Assembly: GCA_020725265.1 (NCBI GenBank)
Contig: DYFK01000010.1
Location: 83,296-147,295, forward strand
Direction of reading: 5' to 3'
DNA: 64,000 nt
DNA from: Hydrogenophilus sp.
GTDB lineage: Bacteria > Pseudomonadota > Gammaproteobacteria > Burkholderiales > Thiobacillaceae
Below, one piece after another: positions 20,859-33,252 of the stretch; positions within the stretch are counted from its first letter, which is position 1; each line of letters begins with the position of its first letter. The translations under genes and the position numbers were made by a program. A model generated the notes under the pieces. It was not told the DNA's origin, did not search any database, and saw only the letters and a list, made by a program, of their open reading frames with translations.

Positions 20859-21185
20859 ATGGAAACGCTGCTCGACGCGCTGCTGGCCTTCCTGGTGCTG
20901 ACCGGCGCTGTCTTCACCTTCATCGGTTCGCTCGGTCTGGCCCGGCTGCGCGACTTCTACACCCGCCTGCACGGGCCGACCAAGGCGACCACGCTGGGCG
21001 TCGGCAGCCTGCTGATCGCTTCGGCGATCTACTTCAGCACGCGTGGCGACGGCGTCAGCCTGCACGAGGTACTGGTGACGCTGTTCCTGTTCATCACCGC
21101 GCCGGTGTCCGGCCATCTGCTTGCCAAGGCGGCGCTGCATCTGCGCATGAAGTCGCTGACGCCGCCGCCGCGCGACCCGTCCTGA
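20859..21185 (+). CDS. mrpG: Mrp antiporter subunit G
   Basis: A 108-aa protein with three helices. The signature LARLRDFYTRLHGPTKATTLG is diagnostic for MrpG/PhaG. It is the last gene of the mrp operon and converges with the GGDEF-EAL gene, whose stop is 13 nt away. No hairpin with a T-run separates the two. Confidence 0.92.
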   Translation: METLLDALLAFLVLTGAVFTFIGSLGLARLRDFYTRLHGPTKATTLGVGSLLIASAIYFSTRGDGVSLHEVLVTLFLFITAPVSGHLLAKAALHLRMKSLTPPPRDPS

Positions 21186-21198
21186 GCGTTCCGGGGCT

Positions 21199-23379
21199 TC
21201 ATCCGGCGCCGGTCAGCAGCGCCGGGATGGCGTCCGCGTCGAGTGGCCGGCTGAACAGATAACCCTGATAGGCGTCGCAGCCGCGTTCGCTCAGGAACGC
21301 CAGTTGCTCGTGGGTTTCGACGCCCTCGGCGAGCACTTCCAGACCGAGATTGCGGGCCATCGCGATGATGGTGGCGGCGATTTCCAGGTCGCCGCGATCG
21401 GTGGGCAGGTCGCGCACGAAGCCGCGATCGATCTTGAGCCGGTCGATGGCGAAGTGCTTGAGATGGGCAAGCGAGGAGTAGCCGGTTCCGAAATCGTCCA
21501 TGGCCAGACCGACGCCGAGCGCCTTCAGTTCGCGCAGGGTTTCCAGCGCCGGGTCGGCCCGGTTCATCATCATGCTTTCGGTGATTTCCAGTTCCAGCCA
21601 ACGCGCTTCCAGGCCGGTTTCCGCCAGGATCTCGCCGACCCGCCCGGCCAGGCCGCGCTGGCGAAGCTGGCGCATCGACAGGTTCACGGCGATGGTCAGC
21701 GGCGGCAGGCCCTGATCGAGCCAGGCGCGCGCCTGCGCGCAGGCGCGTTCCAGCACCCAGTCGCCGATCGGCACGATCAGGCCGGATTCCTCGGCGAGCG
21801 GAATGAAGTGATCCGGGCCGATCAGTCCCCGCTCCGGATGTCGCCAGCGCAGCAGCGCTTCGACGCCGAGCACGCGGCCGTCCGCCACCGCTACCTGGGG
21901 CTGGTAGTGGAGTTCGAATTCTTGCCGTTCCAGCGCGCGCCGCAGCCGGGTTTCCAGCTCCAGGCGGGCGCTGGCGGCGTGGGTCAGCGATTCGGTATAG
22001 AAGCGGTAGCCGTCGCGACCGTTGTCCTTGATCTGGTACATGGCGGTATCGGCGTTGCGCACCAGTTCGGTGACGTCGCCACCATCCTCGGGAAACAGGC
22101 TGATGCCGATGCTGGCGGACACGAACACCTCGTGGCCGTCCGAGAGCTGGAAGGGTTCCGCCAGCAAATCGAGGATCTGCCGCGCGACCAGCGCGGCGGT
22201 CTCCGGCGCGTCGATACGTTCGAGCAGGATGATGAATTCGTCGCCGCCCAGCCGCGCCAGGGTGTCTTCCTCGCGCATGCGCTGGCCGAGCCGGCGGGCG
22301 ATGGCGACCAGCAGTTCGTCGCCGGCCGGATGTCCGAGGCTGTCGTTGACGTTCTTGAAGCGGTCGAGATCCAGGTACAGCAGCGCCAGCCGGCTGGCGC
22401 GCCGGCGCGCGATGTTGAGCGCGTGCGCCAGTCGGGATTGGAACAGCAGCCGGTTGGGCAGGCCGGTGAGCGGGTCGTAATGCGCGAGCTGCTCCAGGCG
22501 CGCTTCCGATTGCTTGAGCCGGCTGATGTCGGAAAACACCGCGACGTAATTGATCAGGCGGCCATGGCCGTCGCGCACGCCGTTGATCGCCAGCCATTCC
22601 GGGTAGGTCTCGCCATTCTTGCGCCGGTTCCAGATCTCGCCCTCCCAGCCGCCTTCGGTGGTCAGGGCGTGCCACATTTCCCGATAGAAGCCGAGCGCCT
22701 GCCGGCCGGAGGCGAGCAGGCGCGGATTGCGGCCGATGACTTCCGCCTCGGCGTAGCCGGTGATGCGGATGAAGGCCTGGTTGACGGCGACGATGTTGGC
22801 ATCGGGATCGGTGATCAACACGCCTTCCAGCGTGCTTTCGTAGACGGCGGCGGCCTGACGCAGGCGGGCTTCGTCGCGCAGGCGCGCGCCGATGTCGAAG
22901 AACGAGACCACGGCGCCGATCACCTTGCCGTCGCGACGCAGCGGATGCGACCAGTATTCGACCGGAAACGGCGTGCCGTCGCGCCGCCAGAAGGTTTCGT
23001 CGTCGCCATGCAGTTCGCCGCCGTCGCGATAGGTGCGCACCAGCGGACATTCGCTCGCGGGGTAGGGACTGCCGTCGGCGTGGCGGTGATGGATGAGGTC
23101 ATGCACGCGCCGGCCGATCAGCGCGTCGGCGTCGTCGTAACCGGTCAGACGCAGGAAGGCGCGGTTGACGAACACGCAGCGGCCGCGCGCGTCGACGCCG
23201 TAGATCGCCTCGGCGCTGGAATCGAGCAGCAGACCGATCAGGGCTTCCCGCTCGGCCGGGTCGAGGGCGGGGCTGGTGACGCAGCTGGTACCGCTGTCGC
23301 AAACCGTTCCCTGGCAGGCCGCGAAGCGGCCGGGTGGGGCGGCCAGGCCAGTCCAGCGAGGTAAGTTCGGCGTTGTCAT
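21199..23379 (-). CDS. PAS-PAS-GGDEF-EAL cyclic-di-GMP enzyme
   Basis: A 726-aa cytoplasmic signalling protein. Two PAS domains (about residues 45-165 and 170-290, both with FVNRAF/VNQAFIRITGY-type cores) are followed by a GGDEF domain (about 300-455, intact GGDEF at 378-382) and an EAL domain (about 475-720, EALLRW at 507 and EVLAEGVET near the end). Diguanylate cyclase makes c-di-GMP and EAL phosphodiesterase breaks it down. Both motifs are intact, so it may do either, gated by PAS ligands. No transmembrane segment is seen. It stands alone on the minus strand, divergent from tatD. Confidence 0.92.
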   Translation of the reverse strand: MTTPNLPRWTGLAAPPGRFAACQGTVCDSGTSCVTSPALDPAEREALIGLLLDSSAEAIYGVDARGRCVFVNRAFLRLTGYDDADALIGRRVHDLIHHRHADGSPYPASECPLVRTYRDGGELHGDDETFWRRDGTPFPVEYWSHPLRRDGKVIGAVVSFFDIGARLRDEARLRQAAAVYESTLEGVLITDPDANIVAVNQAFIRITGYAEAEVIGRNPRLLASGRQALGFYREMWHALTTEGGWEGEIWNRRKNGETYPEWLAINGVRDGHGRLINYVAVFSDISRLKQSEARLEQLAHYDPLTGLPNRLLFQSRLAHALNIARRRASRLALLYLDLDRFKNVNDSLGHPAGDELLVAIARRLGQRMREEDTLARLGGDEFIILLERIDAPETAALVARQILDLLAEPFQLSDGHEVFVSASIGISLFPEDGGDVTELVRNADTAMYQIKDNGRDGYRFYTESLTHAASARLELETRLRRALERQEFELHYQPQVAVADGRVLGVEALLRWRHPERGLIGPDHFIPLAEESGLIVPIGDWVLERACAQARAWLDQGLPPLTIAVNLSMRQLRQRGLAGRVGEILAETGLEARWLELEITESMMMNRADPALETLRELKALGVGLAMDDFGTGYSSLAHLKHFAIDRLKIDRGFVRDLPTDRGDLEIAATIIAMARNLGLEVLAEGVETHEQLAFLSERGCDAYQGYLFSRPLDADAIPALLTGAG

Positions 23380-23528
23380 GGCGACCTGTGATCGGTGTCG
23401 GGGCGTCCGGTGTCCGGCGCGGGAAACCCTTTCCGGAACGCGGAGACTTTACTCCGTCCATGGATTCGCGAAAGCGCGCATTCGCTTAAGATCATCCCTG
23501 ACCAGACCCGGCCCCGTTGCATGCTTTC

Positions 23529-24323
23529 ATGCCGCCATTTGACCTGATCGATACCCACTGCCATCTCGACGCGCGCGAATTCGAGGCCGACCGCGCCGCT
23601 GTCCATGCCCGCGCGCGCGGCGCCGGCGTGGCCCTGCAGATCGTGCCGGCGGTGACCCGCGACAACCTCGACGAGGTCGCCGAGACCTGCCGCCGGCATG
23701 CCGGCTGCCTACCGGCCTGGGGGCTGCATCCGATGTACATCCACGCGCACGCGCCGGCGCATCTGACTGAATTGCGCGCCCGCATCGAGGCCTGGCGGCC
23801 GGTGGCGGTGGGCGAGATCGGACTCGACCTGTTCGCGCCCGGGCTCGATTTCGCCAGCCAGGAGCATTACTACGTCGAGCAGTTGCGCATCGCCCGTGAT
23901 TACGACCTGCCGGTGCTGCTGCATTGCCGCCGGGCCAACGATCCCATCCTCAAGCAGTTGCGCCGCTTCGGCATCCGGCGCGGCATCGCTCACGCCTTCA
24001 ACGGCAGCCGCCAGCAGGCCGACGCCTTTCTCGCGCTCGGCTTCAAGCTTGGCTTCGGCGGCGCCTGCACCTGGCCGCGCGCGACCCGGCTGCGCGCGCT
24101 GGCGCGCGAACTGCCGGCCGAATCGCTGGTGCTGGAGACCGACAGCCCGGACATCCCGCCGGAATGGATCGGCCGCGGCCGCAACGAGCCGGCCGAGCTG
24201 GCCGGCATCGCCGCCGCGCTGGCCGCGTTGCGCGGGGTTTCCGTCGGCGAGATCGCGCGGCAGACTACGCGCAATGCCTGCGAAGTCCTGGGATTGACGT
24301 GCTCACCCTGCCCAACCTGCTGA
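23529..24323 (+). CDS. tatD: TatD family metal-dependent deoxyribonuclease
   Basis: A 264-aa TIM-barrel hydrolase. The metal-binding motif DTHCHLD is at the N-terminus (residues 8-14), then GEIGLDLF, LHCRRAN, HAFNGS and the closing ETDSPDIPP. All these are canonical TatD landmarks. The enzyme is a 3'-5' exonuclease and AP-type DNase implicated in DNA repair and oxidative-stress clean-up. I use ATG 23529 rather than the TTG at 23517. Its last 25 nt overlap the next gene in another frame. Confidence 0.88.
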   Translation: MPPFDLIDTHCHLDAREFEADRAAVHARARGAGVALQIVPAVTRDNLDEVAETCRRHAGCLPAWGLHPMYIHAHAPAHLTELRARIEAWRPVAVGEIGLDLFAPGLDFASQEHYYVEQLRIARDYDLPVLLHCRRANDPILKQLRRFGIRRGIAHAFNGSRQQADAFLALGFKLGFGGACTWPRATRLRALARELPAESLVLETDSPDIPPEWIGRGRNEPAELAGIAAALAALRGVSVGEIARQTTRNACEVLGLTCSPCPTC

Positions 24324-24865
24324 CCGCCACGCGCCTGCTGCTGGCGCCTTTCGTCGCCTGGCGGCTGTATCTGCACGATGTCGAGGGTGCGTTCTGGCTG
24401 TTCGCGCTGGCCGCGCTCACCGACCTGCTCGACGGTTTCCTGGCGCGCCGGCTGAACCAGCGCAGCGTGCTCGGCGCCTGGCTGGACCCGATCGCCGACA
24501 AGGTGATGCTGCTGACCACGCTGTCCATGCTCGCGTTGACCGGCCTGCTGCCACTCTGGCTGCTGGCCGTGGTGGTGGTCCGCGACATCGTCATCCTGGC
24601 CGGCGCGGAAGCCTACCGGCGTCTGACCGGTGGCCTCGACGTGCGGCCGACGCTGTCCGGCAAGCTGGCCACCGCGCTGGAGTTCGTGCTGGTCACCTTC
24701 ACGCTGGCCGATCTCGCGCTGCGCTGGCGTCTGGATGCCTGGATCGAGCCGTTCGCGGCGGTCACCGCCGCCGTCGTCGCGTTGTCCGGGCTGCGCTACG
24801 TCTGGCTGTGGGCCGGCAAGACCCGCGCCTATCTGCGCCAGGTGGAGCCGAGCGGTCGAGACTGA
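24299..24865 (+). CDS. CDP-alcohol phosphatidyltransferase (PgsA-like)
   Basis: A 188-aa integral membrane enzyme with the family signature D-G-x2-A-R-x8-G-x3-D-x3-D, seen as LLDGFLARRLNQRSVLGAWL followed by DPIADK. The fold begins LTLPNLLTATRLLLAP, typical of phosphatidylglycerophosphate synthases and their relatives. It attaches a phosphatidyl group from CDP-diacylglycerol to an alcohol acceptor. The GTG at 24299 lies inside the tatD end (25-nt overlap). Phosphatidylglycerophosphate synthase is likeliest, but cardiolipin- or phosphatidylserine-type relatives cannot be excluded. Confidence 0.82.
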   Translation: MLTLPNLLTATRLLLAPFVAWRLYLHDVEGAFWLFALAALTDLLDGFLARRLNQRSVLGAWLDPIADKVMLLTTLSMLALTGLLPLWLLAVVVVRDIVILAGAEAYRRLTGGLDVRPTLSGKLATALEFVLVTFTLADLALRWRLDAWIEPFAAVTAAVVALSGLRYVWLWAGKTRAYLRQVEPSGRD

Positions 24866-24898
24866 CAGCCCGACAGGTTGTCAGACAGCCGGCGGCCC

Positions 24899-27533
<2,635 letters not shown>

Positions 27534-27535
27534 GC

Positions 27536-29695
27536 TCAGTCCTGGTAGAGCACCACCCCGGCCAGGGGGGGCAGGGTGATCACCAGCGATTGCGGATAAC
27601 CCATCCAGGCTTGCGGTTCACTCATCAGGCCGGCGCCGTTGCCGAGATTGCCACCGCCGTAGAAGGTCGAGTCGCTGTTGAAGATTTCCCGCCAGAATCC
27701 GGCCGCCGGCGCGCCGATGCGATAGCCATCGCGGGGCACCGGCGTGAAGTTGAGGGCGACGATGACGGCCCGGCCCTGGCGGTCGCGGCGCTGGAACACC
27801 AGCACGGACTGGTCGGCGTCGTGGCAATCGATCCAGGCGAAGCCCTCGACCTGGAAATCCAGGTCGTGCAACGGCGGCAGGTCACGGTAGAGATGGTTGA
27901 GGTCGCGCAGGCACTTGCGCACGCCCTCGTGCCAGTGGATGTCGAGCAGGGTCCAGTCGAGTCCCCATTGTTCCGACCACTCGCGGCCCTGGCCGAATTC
28001 GTTGCCCATGAAGTTGAGCTTCTTGCCCGGCGAGGTCATCTGGTAGGTCAGCAGCAGGCGCAGGTTGGCGAACTGCTGCCAGGCGTCGCCCGGCATCTTG
28101 TCGAGCAGGGAACCCTTGCCATGCACGACCTCGTCATGCGACAGCGGCAGCACGAAGTTTTCCGAGTAGGCGTAGAGCTGGCCGAAGGTCAGGTTGTTGT
28201 GGTGGTAGCGGCGATAGACCGGATCCTGCTGGATGTAGGCCAGGGTGTCGTTCATCCAGCCCATGTTCCACTTCATGGAGAAGCCCAGGCCGCCCAGGTA
28301 GACCGGCCGCGAGACCATCGGCCAGGCGGTCGATTCCTCGGCGATGGTGAGCGCGCCAGGGAAGCGCTCGTGGACCATGGCGTTCATTTCGCGCAGGAAA
28401 TCGATGGCGTCCAGGTTTTCGCGGCCACCGAACTTGTTGGGCAGCCATTCGCCGTGCTTGCGCGAGTAATCCAGATACAGGATGGAGGCGACCGCATCGA
28501 CGCGCAGGCCGTCGAGATGGAATTCCGACAGCCAGTAATGCGCACTCGCCAGCAGGAAGCCTTTCACCTCGGCGCGACCGTAGTTGAAGATGTGCGTGCC
28601 CCAGTCCTGATGCACGCCCAGACGCGGATCCTCGTGCTCGTAGAGGGCGGTGCCGTCGAAGCGCGCGAGCGCCCAGGTATCCATCGGGAAATGGCCGGGT
28701 ACCCAGTCGAGCAGGATGCCGATGCCGGCCTGATGGCAGACGTCGACGAAATGGCGGAAGTCGTCGGGTGAACCGAAGCGCGAGGACGGCGCGAAATAGC
28801 CGACCGTCTGGTAACCCCAGGATTCGTCGAGCGGATGCTCGGTGACCGGCATCAGCTCGATGTGGGTGAAGCCCATGTCGGCGACGTAAGGCACCAGCGT
28901 TTCCGCCAGCTCCCGCCAGTTCAGGAAGCGGCCGTCGGGATGCCGGCGCCAGGAGCCGGGATGCAGCTCATACAGGTTCATCGGCGCGTGCAGCCAGTCG
29001 TTGCGCGCGCGCGCGCGCAGCCAGTCGCCGTCGCGCCAGACGTGGTCGCTGGCGGCCGGCACCAGGGCGGCATTGCCCGGACGCACCTCGAACTGGCGCG
29101 CGAACGGGTCGGCCTTGACCTGGATTTCCCCGCTGGCGCGGTTGCGGATCTCGAACTTGTAGAGGTCGCCGGCATGCAGGCCGGGAACGAACAGTTCCCA
29201 GATGCCGGAGCCGCCGCGCACGCGCATGGCGTGCACGCGGCCGTCCCAGTTGTTGAAATCGCCGATCACGGAAACGCGCTCGGCGTTGGGCGCCCAGACC
29301 GCGAAGCGGACGCCGTCTACGCCGTCGATGTTCATCGGCTGGCTACCCAGGCTGCGCCAGGCTTCCAGCAGCTTGCCTTCGTTGAACAGGTACAACTCCT
29401 GATCGGACAGCAGCGGCCCGAAGGCATACGGATCGACGATCTCGAAGTGTTGACCGCCTTCCTCGATGGCCAGCCGCCAGGGCCGTGCCGGGGCCAGCGC
29501 GCCGCGCCACTCGAACAGGCCGGGCGCCTCGGTGGCGCCCAGCTCGGCGCGGCCATCGGCCAGAATCAGTTCGATCCGGGTTGCGTTGGGGCGGAAGACC
29601 CGCAATACCCAGCCCTCCGGGGCGGGGTGAAGGCCGAGCAGGTCGAAGGGATCGTGCAGGCGGGCGTCGAGCAGTTTTTGCAGGGAATCGTGCAT
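27536..29695 (-). CDS. glgB: 1,4-alpha-glucan (glycogen) branching enzyme
   Basis: A 719-aa GH13 enzyme that makes alpha-1,6 branches in glycogen. An N-terminal CBM48 (about residues 120-210, [16 protein letters not shown]) precedes the barrel. Family region [20 protein letters not shown], holds the catalytic aspartate; region III with AEESTAW holds the glutamate; region IV is [12 protein letters not shown]. Preceding [12 protein letters not shown] is also typical of GlgB. It is the promoter-proximal gene of the glgB-corA-pgi group, with glgC divergent 167 nt away. Confidence 0.96.
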   Translation of the reverse strand: MHDSLQKLLDARLHDPFDLLGLHPAPEGWVLRVFRPNATRIELILADGRAELGATEAPGLFEWRGALAPARPWRLAIEEGGQHFEIVDPYAFGPLLSDQELYLFNEGKLLEAWRSLGSQPMNIDGVDGVRFAVWAPNAERVSVIGDFNNWDGRVHAMRVRGGSGIWELFVPGLHAGDLYKFEIRNRASGEIQVKADPFARQFEVRPGNAALVPAASDHVWRDGDWLRARARNDWLHAPMNLYELHPGSWRRHPDGRFLNWRELAETLVPYVADMGFTHIELMPVTEHPLDESWGYQTVGYFAPSSRFGSPDDFRHFVDVCHQAGIGILLDWVPGHFPMDTWALARFDGTALYEHEDPRLGVHQDWGTHIFNYGRAEVKGFLLASAHYWLSEFHLDGLRVDAVASILYLDYSRKHGEWLPNKFGGRENLDAIDFLREMNAMVHERFPGALTIAEESTAWPMVSRPVYLGGLGFSMKWNMGWMNDTLAYIQQDPVYRRYHHNNLTFGQLYAYSENFVLPLSHDEVVHGKGSLLDKMPGDAWQQFANLRLLLTYQMTSPGKKLNFMGNEFGQGREWSEQWGLDWTLLDIHWHEGVRKCLRDLNHLYRDLPPLHDLDFQVEGFAWIDCHDADQSVLVFQRRDRQGRAVIVALNFTPVPRDGYRIGAPAAGFWREIFNSDSTFYGGGNLGNGAGLMSEPQAWMGYPQSLVITLPPLAGVVLYQD

Positions 29696-29862
29696 GGAGG
29701 CGTGATGAAGGCTGAGCGAATGAAATCAACCCGGAAGGATAACCCCAGTCCATGACGTTGGCTTGTCGATTCGGGGAACCGGCTAGGGGATGGCATTCAG
29801 GACAGATGTATCGGTTATGATCACGGGTTGATACGACATCGAATGATCACGAGGAGATAAGC

Positions 29863-31143
29863 GTGCAGAAAGAGTATCCGCGTTTCGTCAGCCTGCTGAC
29901 CAAAAACACGGTGGCCCTGATCCTGGCGGGCGGCCGCGGCAGCCGCCTGAAACAGCTCACCGACTGGCGCGCCAAGCCGGCGGTGCCGTTCGGCGGCAAG
30001 TTCCGCATCATCGATTTTCCGCTGTCCAACTGCATGAATTCCGGCATCCGCCGGATCGGCGTGATCACCCAGTACAAGGCGCACTCGATGATCAAGCACG
30101 TCCAGCGCGGCTGGGGTTTCCTGCGCGGCGAGTTCAACGAGTTCGTCGAGCTGATGCCGGCGCAGCAGCGGGTCGACGAGGATACCTGGTACAAGGGCAC
30201 CGCCGACGCGGTCTACCAGAACCTCGACATCCTGCGCGTCTACAAGCCGGAATACGTGCTGCTGCTGGCCGGCGATCACGTCTACAAGATGGATTACGGC
30301 GAGATGATCGCCAACCACGTGCGCAACGAGGCGGACATGACCGTCGCCTGCATCGAGGTGCCGTTGTCGGAAGCCAGCGCCTTCGGCGTCATGGATACCG
30401 CCAGCGATGGCCGCGTCGTCCGGTTCACGGAAAAGCCGGCCAATCCGGCGCCGATGCCGGACAAGCCGGACATGGCGCTGTGTTCGATGGGCATCTACGT
30501 GTTCAACGCCGCCTTCCTGTTCGAACAGCTGGTGCGCGACGCCGACGATCCCAAGTCCGAGCACGATTTCGGCAAGAACATCATTCCGCACCTGATCGAG
30601 GCCGGTTACCGGGTCTACGCGCAGAGCTTCAACGAAAGCTGCGTGCACGGCGAGAACGAGCCACCATACTGGCGCGACGTCGGTACCGTCGACGCCTACT
30701 GGGAAGCCAATCTGGATCTGGCCAACGTCACGCCCGATCTGAACCTGTACGACAAGGACTGGCCGATCTGGACCTACCAGGAGCAATTGCCGCCGGCCAA
30801 GTTCGTGTTCGACGAGGAAAACCGACGCGGCATGGCGGTCGATTCCATGGTTTCCGGCGGCTGCATCATCAGCGGCGCCACGGTCAAGCATTCCGTGCTG
30901 TTCTCCAACGTCCGGGTCAAGGAAGGCTCGGTGCTGGAGGAGGCGGTGGTGCTGCCGGACGTGCGCATCGGCGCCGGCTCGGTGCTCAAGCGCGTGGTCA
31001 TCGACAAGGGTTGCCAGATTCCGCCCGGCACCATGATCGGCGTCGATCGCGCCGAGGACGAAAAACGTTTCCACGTCACCGGTCGGGGCGTCACCCTGGT
31101 CACGCCGGAAATGCTCGGTCAGGCCTTCCACCACTTCCGCTGA
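29863..31143 (+). CDS. glgC: Glucose-1-phosphate adenylyltransferase
   Basis: A 426-aa enzyme that makes ADP-glucose from ATP and glucose-1-phosphate, the committed step of glycogen synthesis. The nucleotide loop LAGGRGSRLKQLT begins near residue 21 and is followed by KPAVPFGGKFRIIDF. The central glucose-1-phosphate site lies around FTEKPANP, and a C-terminal left-handed beta-helix follows (GGCIISGATVKHSVLFSNVR). It starts with GTG after a strong GAGGAG site (29851-29856), paired head to head with glgB. No glgA or glgX lies in the window. Confidence 0.96.
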   Translation: MQKEYPRFVSLLTKNTVALILAGGRGSRLKQLTDWRAKPAVPFGGKFRIIDFPLSNCMNSGIRRIGVITQYKAHSMIKHVQRGWGFLRGEFNEFVELMPAQQRVDEDTWYKGTADAVYQNLDILRVYKPEYVLLLAGDHVYKMDYGEMIANHVRNEADMTVACIEVPLSEASAFGVMDTASDGRVVRFTEKPANPAPMPDKPDMALCSMGIYVFNAAFLFEQLVRDADDPKSEHDFGKNIIPHLIEAGYRVYAQSFNESCVHGENEPPYWRDVGTVDAYWEANLDLANVTPDLNLYDKDWPIWTYQEQLPPAKFVFDEENRRGMAVDSMVSGGCIISGATVKHSVLFSNVRVKEGSVLEEAVVLPDVRIGAGSVLKRVVIDKGCQIPPGTMIGVDRAEDEKRFHVTGRGVTLVTPEMLGQAFHHFR

Positions 31144-31232
31144 GAGACTGCCCGGCCGGGCCAGGCTTTCTCTCTCGACCAACCACAGCACGCGACCGGG
31201 CCGTCCGCGGCCCGATCCGAACGACCGATCCC

Positions 31233-32435
31233 ATGCACGCCGACGAACACGATTCCAACCGCGCGGGGTTCTCCACCCGCGCCATCCATCATGCCCATGA
31301 TCCCTACGCCGGCGCGGGCGCCCTGAACCCGCCGCTGTACCTGAGCTCGACCTACACGTTCCCGACGGTCGCCGACGGCAGCGCCCGTTTCGCCGGCGAG
31401 CAGCCGGGGTTCGTGTATTCGCGCGTCGGCAATCCCACCACCGCGTTGCTGGAGGCGCGCCTGGCCAACCTGGAAGGTGGCGAGGCGGCGCTGGTCACCG
31501 CCTCCGGCCAGGGCGCGACCACCTCCCTGCTGTGGACGCTGCTGTCGGCCGGCGACGAGGTCATCGCCGACAAGACCCTGTACGGCTGCACCTTCGCCTT
31601 CCTCAATCACGGCCTGAGCCGCTTCGGCGTGCGTGTCCGTCACGTCGATCTGTCCGATCCGGACAATCTGACCGCCGCGCTGACGCCGGCCACGCGCGTG
31701 GTCCTGTTCGAGACGCCGGCCAATCCGAACATGCGTCTGGTCGACATCGCCGCGGTCGCCGACATCGCCCGCCGGCATGGCGCCGTGACCGTCGTCGACA
31801 ACACTTACTGCACGCCCTACCTGCAACGGCCGATCGAACAGGGCGCGGATTTCGTCCTGCACTCCGCCACCAAGTATCTGGGGGGGCATGGCGATCTGCT
31901 CGCCGGCGCCATCGTCGGTCCCAAGGAGACGCTCGACCAGGTGCGTTTCCACGGGCTCAAGGACATGACCGGCGCGGTGCTGTCGTCGCAGGATGCCTTC
32001 CTGGTGTTGCGTGGTCTCAAGACCCTGGCGCTGCGCATGGATCGGCATTGCGCCAGCGCCCGCGCCGTCGCCGAGTATCTGGCCGGCCATGCCAGGGTCG
32101 AGGTCGTCCATTACCCGGGGCTGGCGGATTTTCCCCAGCACGCGCTGGCCTGTCGGCAGATGGCCCTGCCGGGCGGCATGATCGCGTTCGAACTGAAGGG
32201 CGGCATCGATGCCGGCCGCCGGTTCATGGATGCGTTGCGGCTGTTCACGCGCGCCGTCAGCCTGGGCGATGCCGAAAGCCTGGCGCAACATCCGGCCAGC
32301 ATGACCCATTCCACCTACACGCCTGAGCAACGCGCCGAGCATCTGATCGGTGAAGGGCTGGTCCGTCTTTCGGTTGGCCTGGAGGACGCCGGTGATCTGC
32401 TCGACGACCTGCGTCAGGCACTGGCGGCGGCGTGA
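31233..32435 (+). CDS. megL: Methionine gamma-lyase
   Basis: A 400-aa PLP enzyme of the Cys/Met-metabolism family. The PLP-lysine segment is HSATKYLGGHGD. The decisive feature is LYGCTFAFLNHG: the cysteine in this position marks methionine gamma-lyases, which split methionine into methanethiol, 2-oxobutyrate and ammonia. Long stretches agree with my memory of the Pseudomonas putida enzyme, for example VVDNTYCTPYLQRPIEQGAD and QHPASMTHSTYTPE. The ATG at 31233 lies 89 nt after glgC. It may serve methionine catabolism or release volatile thiols. Confidence 0.9.
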   Translation: MHADEHDSNRAGFSTRAIHHAHDPYAGAGALNPPLYLSSTYTFPTVADGSARFAGEQPGFVYSRVGNPTTALLEARLANLEGGEAALVTASGQGATTSLLWTLLSAGDEVIADKTLYGCTFAFLNHGLSRFGVRVRHVDLSDPDNLTAALTPATRVVLFETPANPNMRLVDIAAVADIARRHGAVTVVDNTYCTPYLQRPIEQGADFVLHSATKYLGGHGDLLAGAIVGPKETLDQVRFHGLKDMTGAVLSSQDAFLVLRGLKTLALRMDRHCASARAVAEYLAGHARVEVVHYPGLADFPQHALACRQMALPGGMIAFELKGGIDAGRRFMDALRLFTRAVSLGDAESLAQHPASMTHSTYTPEQRAEHLIGEGLVRLSVGLEDAGDLLDDLRQALAAA

Positions 32436-32461
32436 GCGCGATACTTTTTTTCGTGCCGGCA

Positions 32462-32488
32462 TAAAGTTCGCGGCCGGCGCGCCGAAAA
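32462..32488 (+). promoter_or_regulatory. FliA (sigma-28)-type promoter
   Basis: TAAAGTTC (32462-32469), an 11-nt spacer, then GCCGAAAA (32481-32488). The consensus is TAAAGTTT-N11-GCCGATAA, so each element matches 7 of 8 with exact spacing. Transcription would start near 32495 and read into the Cache protein and chemoreceptor. It places both genes in the flagellar late-gene regulon. Confidence 0.75.
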
Positions 32489-32579
32489 CCAGCGACGCCG
32501 ACGCCATCGTTCGCCAACGGTTACGCGATGTCGGCGCCAGGACCATTTGTCGATGTGCCAATGACTGAAAGGAATGGAG

Positions 32580-33134
32580 ATGATGCATGTCGTCCGGAAA
32601 TCCACGTTGTTGATGCTGTTCGTCGCCGTCGCCGGTTTGCAGATTTCGGCGGCGCGCGCCGATCTGCCGGCCAATATCGCGGCCAAGGTCGAGACCTACA
32701 AGAAGAAGCTGGTCGATTGGGCCGCGCATCCGACCATCGTCAAGGCGGTCAAGGATGCCAACGCAGCAGGCGGTCCGTTGCCGGGCATGAACAACGGCAA
32801 GTGGGACGCGCTCGCCGACAACGATCCGCAGGTGCTCGGCATCCTGTCCACGCCGGCCAGCAAGCTGGTCATCCAGTGGGAAGGCGACAAGGGCATCAAC
32901 AAGCTGTTCGTGCGCGACGAGAAGGGCAACATGGTCGCCGGCAGCTCCAAGAGCCTGCTCTACAACGCCGCGGCGCGACCGCCGGTCAAGGAGGCGATGA
33001 AGGGCAAGCCCTGGAACGCCAACGAGATCAAGCCGGACCCGACCACCCAGATCAAGAGCGTGCATGTTTCCGCGCCGGTCATGGATGGCGGTAAGGTCAT
33101 CGGTGTCATTCATACCGCGGTGACCGCCGAATAG
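32580..33134 (+). CDS. Periplasmic single-Cache-like protein
   Basis: About 184 aa with a signal peptide (hydrophobic LLMLFVAVAGLQISA, cleavage after ARA). The mature part is helical at first and then fits a PDC/Cache sensor fold: KLFVRDEKGNMVAGSS, KPWNANEIKPDPTT and the closing SAPVMDGGKVIGVIHTAV. Such domains normally sit inside chemoreceptors or kinases; here it is free and soluble. ATGs at 32574, 32580 and 32583 are in frame; 32580 has an AAGGA site at the best distance. It shares a FliA-type promoter with the chemoreceptor that starts 118 nt later. It may be a ligand-binding partner of that receptor. Confidence 0.7.
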   Translation: MMHVVRKSTLLMLFVAVAGLQISAARADLPANIAAKVETYKKKLVDWAAHPTIVKAVKDANAAGGPLPGMNNGKWDALADNDPQVLGILSTPASKLVIQWEGDKGINKLFVRDEKGNMVAGSSKSLLYNAAARPPVKEAMKGKPWNANEIKPDPTTQIKSVHVSAPVMDGGKVIGVIHTAVTAE

Positions 33135-33199
33135 AGGCGGGCCTTTCCGCGGACGCCGCCGGCTCCGGGCGCGAATTCGTCGCGACCGGCCGGGCGCCG

Positions 33200-33220
33200 C
33201 CGGCCATGCATGATGGCCGG
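33200..33220. other. Perfect hairpin before the chemoreceptor
   Basis: CCGGCCAT (33200-33207) and ATGGCCGG (33213-33220) form an 8-bp stem with a 5-nt loop. It lies between the Cache stop and the chemoreceptor start and has no T-run. It might be an RNA processing, attenuation or stabilising element. Chance is possible in such GC-rich DNA. Confidence 0.35.
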
Positions 33221-33252
33221 GCCCATCCAGCCATGCTCCCGGGGATAGCGTC

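Noticed and set aside
24866..24898. CTGACA...TGTCAG inverted repeat between the phosphatidyltransferase gene and pgi
   Set aside because: A 6-bp stem with an 11-nt loop and no T-run is too weak to call a terminator.
31144..31180. GCCCGGCCGGGC palindrome followed by a pyrimidine-rich stretch after glgC
   Set aside because: The palindrome leaves no room for a loop and the following CTTTCTCTCTC is not a T-run.
32436..32455. T7 run after megL as a terminator
   Set aside because: The preceding sequence does not form a stable stem with a reasonable loop, so it is not called.
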